Positions 25,425 to 33,228 of a DNA stretch of 41,929 nucleotides are shown here, piece by piece. The notes under the pieces were generated by a model. The model did no database searches. It had not been told where the DNA came from and worked only from the letters and a program-made list of their open reading frames with translations. Within the stretch, counting starts at the first letter, position 1. Each line of letters begins with the position of its first letter. This DNA is from Rhizobiaceae bacterium (lineage in GTDB: Bacteria; Pseudomonadota; Alphaproteobacteria; Rhizobiales; Rhizobiaceae), in contig JABSRX010000080.1 of assembly GCA_013214695.1 (NCBI GenBank), positions 1 to 41,929 of the forward strand, written 5' to 3'. The position numbers and the translations under genes were made by a program.

Positions 25425-26237
25425 TCATAGAGAAGCAGCAAACTTCGCGATGGCGCGCTGATAGGCCGAAGACGCATTCCATTCGTTCAATACTGCAAAA
25501 TTATGAGTGCCTGGCTGATAGCTTTCGCCAGCCCGCCAGCCATAGGATTTCAGATAATTGGCGGTCGACGCCAACACATCCGGTACAGAGCGGATCAGGT
25601 CACGCCGCCCGTTGCCGTCATAATCGACACCGAACTTGATATAGTTGGCTGCCATGAACTGTGTTTGACCGATTTCACCGTGGCGTGCGCCGCGCATTTG
25701 CGACCGCGGAATCCAGCCTTTGTCAATGATCCGCAACGCTGCCATCAAGTTTGGACGGAAGAAATCGGAACGACGGCAATCATGGGTCAACGAAGCCAAT
25801 GACGTAACGATATCATGCTTACCGGTGTAGTTTCCGAAGGCCGTTTCCATGCCCCAGATGGTCGCCAGGACTTCCCGCTGAACGCCGTATCTCTTCTCGA
25901 TGCTGTTGAACAGCTTCCTGTATTTCTTCAGCCGCGATTTGGTTGGTCTGGCCAACCCTTTTGTCTTCTTGGCGTAGAATTTATTGAAGTTTGTCTTGGC
26001 CCGTTTGAAGCTGCGGTTGACCCGCCGATCATACTTGATAACGCCCACGGAATACTGGGTATCTGCGAGAGCTTTCAGGCCGCGACTGCCGATACCTGCT
26101 GCTTTGGCTTCCTTAGCAAAGTCTTTTTTGAACGCGTTGAAGCCCGCCCCAGAATTACTACACTTGGCCGCAATTGCGCCCGTTGACGTTGATATTACAA
26201 AAACCGCACCCAACGCTAAAACAAGTTTGTTTCTCAT
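25425..26237 (-). CDS. MltB-like lytic murein transglycosylase
   Basis: This envelope enzyme would cleave the MurNAc-GlcNAc bond of peptidoglycan to give 1,6-anhydro products. The 270-residue precursor has a signal peptide (residues 1-24, ending GAIAA, then KC). The SLT_2/MltB catalytic region starts near residue 105, with E131 in IWGMETAFGNY as the catalytic acid, followed by SLTHDCRRSDFF, RGARHGEIGQTQFMAANYIKFGVDYDGNGRRDL and ASTANYLKSYGW. The cysteine after the signal does not sit in a convincing lipobox. The family-typical C-terminal peptidoglycan-binding domain is absent, making it a short form. The segment 60-105 is unusually rich in Lys and Arg. Confidence 0.9.
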   Translation of the reverse strand: MRNKLVLALGAVFVISTSTGAIAAKCSNSGAGFNAFKKDFAKEAKAAGIGSRGLKALADTQYSVGVIKYDRRVNRSFKRAKTNFNKFYAKKTKGLARPTKSRLKKYRKLFNSIEKRYGVQREVLATIWGMETAFGNYTGKHDIVTSLASLTHDCRRSDFFRPNLMAALRIIDKGWIPRSQMRGARHGEIGQTQFMAANYIKFGVDYDGNGRRDLIRSVPDVLASTANYLKSYGWRAGESYQPGTHNFAVLNEWNASSAYQRAIAKFAASL

Positions 26238-26361
26238 TTTGTCCTCACTGTCGGTAGATGCCCCACTAGTTGAATCATCTTTGATTCTACAGGCATTTTC
26301 AATACATCATTATGTCACCAAGATGATTGAAACGCCGTAAATACGCGGTTTTTGGACACAA

Positions 26362-27885
26362 TCACGTCAATCCATAGGCCCCGAAGCCTTGAACCAGATC
26401 GTCCAGGCCCAGAGGCCGAGTCAGCGGTGGGGCCGAACGGGCCAGACAGTCTTCGCGTTCGCACAAACGACAGGACGGGCCAATCGCCAATGGCGCCTGG
26501 CTTTGTGGATCGGCCAACAGCTGTGCATGAATGATGGCGCGCGAGTGCAAATCCTCATTTTCAATGACGACAGCACCACGTTTTGGTTTCTTTTGCGCTT
26601 TCGCACCCAGCACCGCACTGGCGTAATGGTCTTCAATTGCCAGCAGGATGGCCGAACGCTGTGGCCGGTGTCCTGCTTCCACCTGCGGTCCTTCAACGGT
26701 GCTCGAGATGGTGATGTAAACATTGCCCTGCGGATTTGCCACGCGCTCAACTATGAAGTCTCCCGGCGAGGCAAAGGCGGCGTGGACCGACAGTTTCGGA
26801 CAGTGACCACCAAAATGAGAGTTGGGAAAGCCTTTAGCGCCAAGCTTTCTGACAATGGTGCCGCCCTGATCCACTTCCATCATGAAGAACGGCAGACCGG
26901 CGCGCTTGTCACCACTTTTATCCTGCAACGACACCAAGCGCTGGGCGACCTGCCCGAAGCTCACCTCAAATCGGCTGGCCAGGGCCGCCATGTCATGTTG
27001 AACCCGTTCCGCAACCCGCAGGAAGCGGTTGTAAGGCATCAACACGGCCAGAGCCGTGTAGCGGGCAAGTTCAAAGCGCGCCAGGCGCACCGCTTCATCA
27101 CCTTCGATCTTCAGCAGCTCGACTTCCTCATCCAGCAAGGCACTTTCGCGCAACATGACCAATTCCTGGGCCAACAATTCTGCCCGTTGCGATCGCGGCA
27201 ATCTTTCCGACAGGAACAAACGATGGGAATGACGGTCATAACGCTTGCGCCAAACCGGCATGGTTTCAACCGGCAGAACCTGCACCGCGATGCCATGATC
27301 AGCCCGCAGCAGATTGTACATGGCTGCCATTGTGCCCTGATGATCGCCTAACGCTTCTCGAATGCCTTCAGCTGCCCGTTCCAAAGCTGGAAAACACCAA
27401 GGCACGGATTCAAAGATGTTGCGCACCACATCGACGGGCAATTGCCGACTTGTATGGTCGGACCCTGCTGCCGCCTGCCCTGTCTTGCCCATCAACTGGC
27501 TGAGATCGGTCAGGCGGTCCTGTTGCTCCCGATAGGCTCGATAGAGTTTGACGATGCCAATGGCAGCATTGGGCGCGCCATCTGAAATTTCCAGCAATTC
27601 CGTATCGCCGGGCAATTCGCCCGACAGCAGCGGATCGGAAAACACTTCCTTCAAGGCGGCGACCGAACCAGCCTCGCCGGTCGGCTGCAACTCCTCAACG
27701 TCGATTTTGAAAATCGACACCAGCTTCATCACCAATTGTGCCGTCAGCGGGCGCTGATTGCGTTCAATCAAGTTGAGATAGCTCGGGGAGATGCCAAGTT
27801 CAGCGGCCATCGACGTCTGGGTGAGTTCCAGCCGATTGCGAATTCTGCGCACTCGTGGACCCACAAAAATCTTGGTTTCTGCCAT
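26362..27885 (-). CDS. RamB/ScfR-like short-chain acyl-CoA regulator
   Basis: The 507-residue protein has an N-terminal XRE helix-turn-helix (about 8-62: VRRIRNRLELTQTSMAAELGISPSYLNLIERNQR), a central IrrE-like region (about 190-290, with no HExxH zinc motif visible) and a C-terminal DUF2083-type domain that carries the cysteine pattern CRLCEREDC followed by RPLGLDD. This layout is that of RamB-type regulators, which control acetate, propionate and glyoxylate-shunt genes in response to acyl-CoA status. The gene is divergent from a small gene and aceA (isocitrate lyase), the classic RamB target, so it probably regulates that operon and itself. The cysteines suggest a metal or redox input (inference). 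Confidence 0.88.
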   Translation of the reverse strand: MAETKIFVGPRVRRIRNRLELTQTSMAAELGISPSYLNLIERNQRPLTAQLVMKLVSIFKIDVEELQPTGEAGSVAALKEVFSDPLLSGELPGDTELLEISDGAPNAAIGIVKLYRAYREQQDRLTDLSQLMGKTGQAAAGSDHTSRQLPVDVVRNIFESVPWCFPALERAAEGIREALGDHQGTMAAMYNLLRADHGIAVQVLPVETMPVWRKRYDRHSHRLFLSERLPRSQRAELLAQELVMLRESALLDEEVELLKIEGDEAVRLARFELARYTALAVLMPYNRFLRVAERVQHDMAALASRFEVSFGQVAQRLVSLQDKSGDKRAGLPFFMMEVDQGGTIVRKLGAKGFPNSHFGGHCPKLSVHAAFASPGDFIVERVANPQGNVYITISSTVEGPQVEAGHRPQRSAILLAIEDHYASAVLGAKAQKKPKRGAVVIENEDLHSRAIIHAQLLADPQSQAPLAIGPSCRLCEREDCLARSAPPLTRPLGLDDLVQGFGAYGLT

Positions 27886-28152
27886 CGCTTTTACAACTTT
27901 CGTCGAAAATCACATCAAAGTCTATGACAAAATTTACAAAATTACAACTGAGCGAGGTAATTTTCCGAACAAGACGACCCAAATTTTCCCAATTATCCGG
28001 GAATTTTACTGATCGAGGCCCATTTTTACGTCATATCGGGGTCAGACGTCACGACGAATGACAAAGTTAACAAGTGTAACAATTCATTCGCTGCGACTGT
28101 TCAGACTGCCGGCGCCAAATGTCGGAAACCAATAAACCATAGGAGAACTGCC
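27886..28152. promoter_or_regulatory. Divergent control region between RamB-like gene and aceA operon
   Basis: This 267-nt AT-rich region must hold both divergent promoters. AAAGTTGTAAAAG (minus strand, 27888-27900, touching the regulator start) and AAAGTTAACAAG (plus strand, 28063-28074) resemble the AAAGTTTGCAAA-type site known for RamB. A TTTACAA-ATTACAA pair lies at 27933-27947. These are candidate operators, not proven ones. AGGAG at 28141-28145 is the ribosome site for the next gene. I see no clear -35/-10 pair. Confidence 0.45.
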
Positions 28153-28407
28153 ATGACTGACACCGTTACGCCAATCAAGAAGGCCAAGCAGCGCGCTGCT
28201 GAAATGTCCACCGAACGCACGTCGGTCGTGGATGCCGATCAGCAGAGCGCTATTCGCCAGTTAGCCAATGATCTGCATCGCCTCAATCACGCTGTCATGA
28301 AGGCCGTTGATGCCGGCGTCAGCGTCGAACTTGTCCGTTCCGCTCGTCACCACGGTGGCGATGGCAACTGGGGCGACATGATGGTTCCCGTCATCGTCAA
28401 AGGCTGA
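28153..28407 (+). CDS. Small unknown protein ahead of aceA
   Basis: The 84-residue protein has a good ribosome site (AGGAG, 7 nt before the ATG) and lies in the same direction as aceA, 76 nt upstream of it. I do not recognise a family. The N-terminal ~25 residues are Lys/Thr/Ala-rich and look disordered; residues 27-66 are predicted by eye to form helices (DADQQSAIRQLANDLHRLNH and AVMKAVDAG), followed by ARHHGGDGNWGDMMVPVI, a Gly/His-rich segment. No signal peptide or membrane span is present. Position under the same control region as isocitrate lyase suggests a link to the glyoxylate shunt, perhaps as an enzyme partner or regulator; that is inference only. Confidence 0.8.
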   Translation: MTDTVTPIKKAKQRAAEMSTERTSVVDADQQSAIRQLANDLHRLNHAVMKAVDAGVSVELVRSARHHGGDGNWGDMMVPVIVKG

Positions 28408-28433
28408 CGAACGCACTTTTTAAAACCTCCCAG

Positions 28434-28462
28434 CGACCGGTTCTCAAGTTGGTGACCGGTCG
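28434..28462 (+). promoter_or_regulatory. Intercistronic stem-loop before aceA
   Basis: CGACCGGT (28434-28441) and ACCGGTCG (28455-28462) form a perfect 8-bp stem with a 13-nt loop, extendable by a G-U and two more pairs. It lies between the small gene and the aceA ribosome site (AAGGAAG). There is no U-tract. It could stabilise or separate the aceA message after processing, or modulate its translation. Confidence 0.5.
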
Positions 28463-28483
28463 TTGACACTAAAGGAAGATACT

Positions 28484-30076
28484 ATGTCTTACACGCAAAC
28501 CATCGCCGAGGCCGCCAATACGGTTTCGAAATATGGCCCAACCTGGGATTCGATCAGTCCTGAATATGTCGCACGCATGCGCCTTCAGAACCGGTTTAAG
28601 ACCGGTCTGGATATCGCCCGCTATACAGCCGGCGTGATGCGTCGCGACATGGCGGCATACGACGCCGACCCAAGCAAATACACCCAGTCGCTCGGTTGCT
28701 GGCACGGCTTCATCGGCCAGCAGAAAATGATCTCGGTGAAGAAGCATTTTGAGACCACCGACCGGACTTATCTCTACCTTTCCGGTTGGATGATCGCGGC
28801 GTTGCGTTCTGAATTTGGCCCCCTGCCCGACCAGTCCATGCATGAAAAGACAACCGTGCCCGAGCTGATCGAAGAACTCTACACCTTCCTGCGTCAGGCT
28901 GATGCCCGCGAACTGGGCATGATGTTCCAGCAGATCGACGCGGCACGTGAAGCTGGCGACGAAATGACGGCCATGCGCATACAGAAAGAAGTCGACAACT
29001 ACGAAACCCATATCGTGCCGATCATTGCCGACATTGATGCTGGCTTTGGTAATGCCGAGGCAACGTATCTGCTGGCCAAGAAGCTGATCGAAGCCGGTGC
29101 ATGCTGCCTGCAGATCGAAAATCAGGTTTCAGATGAGAAGCAGTGTGGCCACCAGGACGGCAAGGTGACCGTTCCACACGAGGACTTCCTCGCCAAGATC
29201 CGCGCTGTGCGTTACGCCTTTCTCGAGCTGGGCGTTGACGATGGAATCATCGTAACTCGGACCGACTCGCTCGGTGCCGGTTTGACCAAACAGATCGCTG
29301 TCAGCCGCGAAGAAGGTGACCTCGGCGATCAGTACAACTCTTTCCTCGATTGCGACGAGATCACTCTCGACGAAATGACCAGCGGCGACGTTGTGTTGAA
29401 GCGTGACGGCAAGCTGATGCGTCCAAAGCGCCTGCCTTCCAATTTGTATCAGTTCCGCGAAGGCACTGGCCAGGACCGCGTTGTTCTCGACTGCATCACA
29501 TCCTTGCAGAACGGTGCTGATCTTCTGTGGATCGAAACGGAGCGCCCCAATGTTGAGCAGGTTGCTGTCATGGTGGATCGCATCAAGGAAGTCTGCCCAG
29601 AAGCCAAGTTGGTCTACAACAACTCACCGTCCTTCAACTGGACGCTGAACTTCCGCTGGCAGATTTTCGACGAGTGGGTAGAGGCCGGTCGTGACACATC
29701 AGAATACGATCGTGCCGACCTGATGAGCCCTGCCTATGACAATACGGAGCTGGCTTTGGAAGCGGACGAAAAAATCCGCACATTTCAGGCCGATGCGGCC
29801 AAACGTGCCGGTGTCTTCCATCACCTGATCACCCTGCCAACCTACCACACGGCAGCCTTGTCGACGGACAATCTCGCCAAGGAATATTTCGGTGACGCTG
29901 GCATGCTTGGTTATGTCAAAGCGGTACAGCGCGAAGAAATCCGCCAGGGCATCGCCTGCGTCAAACACCAGAACATGGCTGGTTCAGACATGGGTGATGA
30001 TCACAAGGAATACTTCGCTGGTGAAGCTGCCCTGAAGGCCTCCGGTAAAGACAACACAATGAACCAGTTCGGCTAA
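28484..30076 (+). CDS. aceA: Isocitrate lyase
   Basis: AceA splits isocitrate to succinate and glyoxylate, the first step of the glyoxylate shunt needed for growth on acetate and fatty acids. The 530-residue product is of the long class also found in Pseudomonas aeruginosa. Its catalytic motif is KQCGH with Cys221, where E. coli has KKCGH; this Gln is normal for the long class. Other motifs include PIIADIDAGFGNAEATYLLAKKLIEAGA, IVTRTDSLGAGLT and YNNSPSFNWTLNF. The ATG at 28484 follows AAGGAAG; the in-frame ATG at 28463 lies in the leader. No malate synthase gene is in the window. Confidence 0.97.
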   Translation: MSYTQTIAEAANTVSKYGPTWDSISPEYVARMRLQNRFKTGLDIARYTAGVMRRDMAAYDADPSKYTQSLGCWHGFIGQQKMISVKKHFETTDRTYLYLSGWMIAALRSEFGPLPDQSMHEKTTVPELIEELYTFLRQADARELGMMFQQIDAAREAGDEMTAMRIQKEVDNYETHIVPIIADIDAGFGNAEATYLLAKKLIEAGACCLQIENQVSDEKQCGHQDGKVTVPHEDFLAKIRAVRYAFLELGVDDGIIVTRTDSLGAGLTKQIAVSREEGDLGDQYNSFLDCDEITLDEMTSGDVVLKRDGKLMRPKRLPSNLYQFREGTGQDRVVLDCITSLQNGADLLWIETERPNVEQVAVMVDRIKEVCPEAKLVYNNSPSFNWTLNFRWQIFDEWVEAGRDTSEYDRADLMSPAYDNTELALEADEKIRTFQADAAKRAGVFHHLITLPTYHTAALSTDNLAKEYFGDAGMLGYVKAVQREEIRQGIACVKHQNMAGSDMGDDHKEYFAGEAALKASGKDNTMNQFG

Positions 30077-30105
30077 GCTCGAACCAGGTTCATCCTCCCA
30101 AAGGC

Positions 30106-30145
30106 AAAGGCCACCCTGATCTCCCAGGGTGGCCTTTGTCATTTT
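30106..30145 (+). terminator. Rho-independent terminator of aceA
   Basis: AAAGGCCACCCTG (30106-30118) and CAGGGTGGCCTTT (30125-30137) form a perfect 13-bp stem with a 6-nt loop, followed by GTCATTTTT. The opposite strand has TTTGCCTTT after the stem, so it may also end the convergent GST transcript. Confidence 0.9.
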
Positions 30146-30165
30146 TGCAACCGTTTGGGTTCAAA

Positions 30166-30870
30166 CTACTCGCGGGGCGGCTTGTTCAACCCGGCCTCGC
30201 TGGCAGGACGGGCAACACAGCGTTCCAGCCAGGCCATTACATTGGGCAATTTGTCATACTCCAGCGCCTCATCGGCCTTGTAGAAGATTTTCGCCGCGCG
30301 GATCCAAGGGAAGATCGCAATATCCGCGATCGTATACTCGTCACCCATGATCCACTGACGGTCGGCCAGACGCTTTTCCAGGACTTTCAGCAGACGGATA
30401 CCTTCCAGGCGGTAACGCTCGCGTGGCCGTGGGTCATCAATTTCCTTGCCGGCAAAGACGGAAAAGAAGCCATACTGACCGAACATTGGACCAATGCCAC
30501 CCATCTGGAACATGACCCATTGAATGGTCTCATATTTCAACGCGGGATCCTTGGGCAAAAGTGCCCCATGCTTTTCGGCCAGATAGATCAGGATCGCACC
30601 CGACTCCCACAGGCCAAAAGCCTCTCCATTGGGCCCGTCGGGGTCGACAATTGCTGGGATCTTATTGTTTGGATTGAGCGACAGGAACGGCGGAGTCTCG
30701 GTCTGATTGAGCGGCACCTTATGGGCTTCATAGGGGACACCGAGCTCTTCCAGCGCAATGGAAACCTTCACACCATTCGGGGTCGGAAAGGAATAGAGCT
30801 GGAGAATGTCGGGGTTTTCCGCCTTCCACTCATGGCTGATGGGAAAATCTGCGAGACTTTTTTTGGACAT
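30166..30870 (-). CDS. Glutathione S-transferase, Nu-class-like (YghU/YfcG type)
   Basis: The 234-residue protein has a thioredoxin-like N-domain (about 20-105) with LYSFPTPNGVKVSIALEELG, the Thr-Pro-Asn triad typical of the YfcG/YghU group, then NPNNKIPAIVDPDG with the cis-Pro and ESGAILIYLAE. A helical C-domain follows, with GGIGPMFGQYGFF and YTIADIAIFPWI. E. coli relatives act mainly as disulfide-bond reductases using glutathione disulfide rather than as classical transferases; the same is likely here. It is a cytosolic protein. A perfect 10-bp inverted repeat sits 11 nt upstream of its ATG and may control its expression. Confidence 0.92.
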   Translation of the reverse strand: MSKKSLADFPISHEWKAENPDILQLYSFPTPNGVKVSIALEELGVPYEAHKVPLNQTETPPFLSLNPNNKIPAIVDPDGPNGEAFGLWESGAILIYLAEKHGALLPKDPALKYETIQWVMFQMGGIGPMFGQYGFFSVFAGKEIDDPRPRERYRLEGIRLLKVLEKRLADRQWIMGDEYTIADIAIFPWIRAAKIFYKADEALEYDKLPNVMAWLERCVARPASEAGLNKPPRE

Positions 30871-30880
30871 GGGAGCGCCT

Positions 30881-30906
30881 TATTCATCGTAAATAGACGA
30901 TGAATA
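30881..30906 (-). promoter_or_regulatory. Inverted repeat at the GST promoter/leader
   Basis: TATTCATCGT-N6-ACGATGAATA is a perfect 10-bp inverted repeat that ends 11 nt before the GST start codon on the minus strand. Its AT-rich arms suit a protein operator better than an RNA stem, though a fold next to the ribosome site is possible. I cannot name the regulator. Confidence 0.55.
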
Positions 30907-31020
30907 TGGGGCCTGCCTGCCAAATTACCAGAGGGAACGGGCCAATTCCTGCAAGATCCGCCCGCGTTGAGCCACTAGTCAATCAAGGTTACGCTGAATT
31001 TAAATACTAAAAACAGATGC

Positions 31021-33099
31021 TTAGTCGTTGCCATGTCGCCATTGGCGGAACACTTCATACGACTGCTGACTGTCGATTACCGGCGTCGAATTGCCGAACA
31101 CATCCGCCTCCGCACCCGGCAACCAACGGGCCGGCAGGTCCCTGAACTTCAGACGCATCGGCGTGCTCATGCCCTCACCAAACGCGATGCATTCCCGGTT
31201 TGACAGGGACGAGATGAAGGACACTGTACTGGCCGACGACGAGGAAATCGCCCGTCGGATGATGTCCTGGTCAAAATCGTTGGTCAGGCGCAGTGAGAAT
31301 ACTGTCGAACATTGCGACAGAATGGTCGCGTCGAGTTCGGAAGGCCGCTGCGAAACAATCGCCATGAACGCTCCATATTTTCGGCCCTCTTTGGCGATAC
31401 GGGCGATGGCGCGACGTGTCGGTTCAAATCCATCCTTGTCCGCTGGCACATAGCGGTGGGCCTCTTCACAAACCACCAGAACTTTCAGATTGCCCTTGGC
31501 CGCGATCGCCAATTCAAAAGACAGGCGACACAGCACCGAGGCAACGGAGTTCACAACTTCCGCTGGCATGCCTGCCATCTGCACGATGGTGGTATTGGAC
31601 CCATCGCCGGGCAGGCTGAAGAAGTTGCCGACGACCTCGTCAGCGATGTCTTCAATGGTGCGATGCCGGAACATAAAGGCGTAGCGTGTATCACTGCAAT
31701 GCGCGTTGATGCGGGCTTTCAAGGACTTGAGGACCGACCGGTCATAACGCGATTCAAGCAGGCCCATTTCTTCTTCAATTTCAGCCAGCAGGTCGGCCAT
31801 GCGGTAAGGAGCTGCGGTGTCGGCGGTCATCACGGCGGACCCCGAATCCGAACGCAGTTTCACCCGGTCCTCACCATCGCGGAACTTCAGTTTGGCTTCC
31901 GGGATGAACTCGCGCAACGCGTCGACTTCTTCATGAACAATCGGTTTGCCGCGGAACAGGACCTCGACATATTCTTCCAGCTGGAACATCCAAAATGGGA
32001 TGTCCATCGTGTTCTGGGACACCGTATTCGCATGAGGAAAGGCACGTGTATACTCATTATGCGGGTCCAGAATAATGGTTCTCAGATCCGGAATGAGCTC
32101 CTGTGACGCGTGGAGCAACAGCGAGACGGAAGCCGACTTACCACAACCGGTGGATCCCAAAACCGCAAAATGCTTGGCCAGCATGTCGGGAATGTCCACC
32201 AGGGCTGGAATCGACGAATCCTGGGTCAGGCTGCCCACAAAGGCGTTGATTGTACCGGTTGCCGCATAAATTGACGCCAAGTCCTGCGAGCGAATTTGAT
32301 GCACCACTGACCCAACGCCAGGATAGGAACTGATGCCTTTGGTGAATTTTCGCCCGGAAGGCGTGTCCTGCACTTCACCCTGCAATTCAACGTGAAACCG
32401 GATGGGCGTCACCTTGTTCGACTCAAAACTGCCATATGGCATTTCGATTTCGCAGATCATACCGACAATGCGATTTGATCCGACTTTTATCGACAACATG
32501 CGACCGACAGCCCAGGTCAATCCGGTGATGCTGTCTACACAGCTCGAATCCCCCTGGACAATGGCCATTGTGCCGTCACAGCTGACCACATATCCCTCGC
32601 CACGTTTGTCGTCGCGCGGCATGCGCTCAACCGGCGCGGGCGCCTGAGCATTTTCGGGCAGGACAAAAGACATGGGCGTATCGGGGTCGCTGTCCGCCTG
32701 TTCGTCGGACAGGGGAGCAGGATGTGCCGCACCTGGTGCCGCGGGAACCGCCGTAGGCTCCGACCAATTCTGATCTGCTACAGTCTGAGCGGCATGGGGT
32801 TGGGCCGTCGCCATCATGCTGGGCAGGTTTTCTTGCGCATTGGCGCTGAGCGGGTACGCAACCGTGTCAGTCTGCATCATCGGATGATTTGGGGTCACCA
32901 TTCCAGGCGCGGATTGAGGACCAGGGACCGAAATGCGCGTGGCGGGTTGGCTGTACAGGCTTTCCAATTGAGGCTCGGCCTCGGTCGGCAGCACTGGCTC
33001 AACCGGTTGAAGCGACATTTCTGAATCGCCATGCTGACGGTGCATTTTCTTTGCCAGAGTCGCTGAAGAAATTCTTCTCAGTAGTGCGTCATTGTCCAT
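31021..33099 (-). CDS. HerA-like ATPase (DUF87)
   Basis: The 692-residue protein belongs to the HerA/FtsK branch of P-loop ATPases. Residues 1-165 are Pro/Ala/Gln-rich and probably disordered. A HAS-barrel-like segment (about 168-260) precedes the ATPase, which has Walker A GSTGCGKS (315-322), TIILDPHNEYTRAF, and a late Walker B-like VLVVCEEAHRYV with the sensor region KEGRKYGAFMAIVSQRPSELDATILSQC and RLTNDFDQDIIRRA. HerA proteins form hexamers that translocate DNA, often with the nuclease NurA. No nuclease or other HerA partner (such as SIR2) is adjacent, so a housekeeping role is more likely than defence. It is divergent from the puuA-like gene and starts after GGGGCAAAC. Confidence 0.9.
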   Translation of the reverse strand: MDNDALLRRISSATLAKKMHRQHGDSEMSLQPVEPVLPTEAEPQLESLYSQPATRISVPGPQSAPGMVTPNHPMMQTDTVAYPLSANAQENLPSMMATAQPHAAQTVADQNWSEPTAVPAAPGAAHPAPLSDEQADSDPDTPMSFVLPENAQAPAPVERMPRDDKRGEGYVVSCDGTMAIVQGDSSCVDSITGLTWAVGRMLSIKVGSNRIVGMICEIEMPYGSFESNKVTPIRFHVELQGEVQDTPSGRKFTKGISSYPGVGSVVHQIRSQDLASIYAATGTINAFVGSLTQDSSIPALVDIPDMLAKHFAVLGSTGCGKSASVSLLLHASQELIPDLRTIILDPHNEYTRAFPHANTVSQNTMDIPFWMFQLEEYVEVLFRGKPIVHEEVDALREFIPEAKLKFRDGEDRVKLRSDSGSAVMTADTAAPYRMADLLAEIEEEMGLLESRYDRSVLKSLKARINAHCSDTRYAFMFRHRTIEDIADEVVGNFFSLPGDGSNTTIVQMAGMPAEVVNSVASVLCRLSFELAIAAKGNLKVLVVCEEAHRYVPADKDGFEPTRRAIARIAKEGRKYGAFMAIVSQRPSELDATILSQCSTVFSLRLTNDFDQDIIRRAISSSSASTVSFISSLSNRECIAFGEGMSTPMRLKFRDLPARWLPGAEADVFGNSTPVIDSQQSYEVFRQWRHGND

Positions 33100-33228
33100 T
33101 TGTTTGCCCCGGGGTTACCCTTGCTTCGAACAGTAGGGGCCACACGGTTAAGATTGTGTCATTTTTCAGCAGTTTAATCCTGCTGCCCAGTCTGCTATGC
33201 AACGCCAAAACAACGTTAAGGACTTTTC

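Noticed and set aside
26238-26361. Possible small gene or terminator between the RamB-like and transglycosylase genes
   Set aside because: No open frame with a ribosome site and no stable hairpin with a T-run was visible.
26389-27351. Plus-strand open frame of 320 codons opposite the RamB-like regulator
   Set aside because: Gln/Arg/His-rich translation typical of an antisense shadow frame; the regulator frame has clear domains.
30136-30903. Plus-strand open frame of 255 codons across the GST gene
   Set aside because: It is antisense to a clear glutathione S-transferase and starts inside the aceA terminator; no family features.
31312-32106. Plus-strand open frame of 264 codons opposite the HerA-like gene
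   Set aside because: Shadow of the ATPase gene on the other strand, with no recognisable motif or start context.
31021-33099. HerA-like ATPase as part of an anti-phage system
   Set aside because: No SIR2, DUF4297, nuclease or other defence gene is adjacent, and the flanking genes are metabolic.
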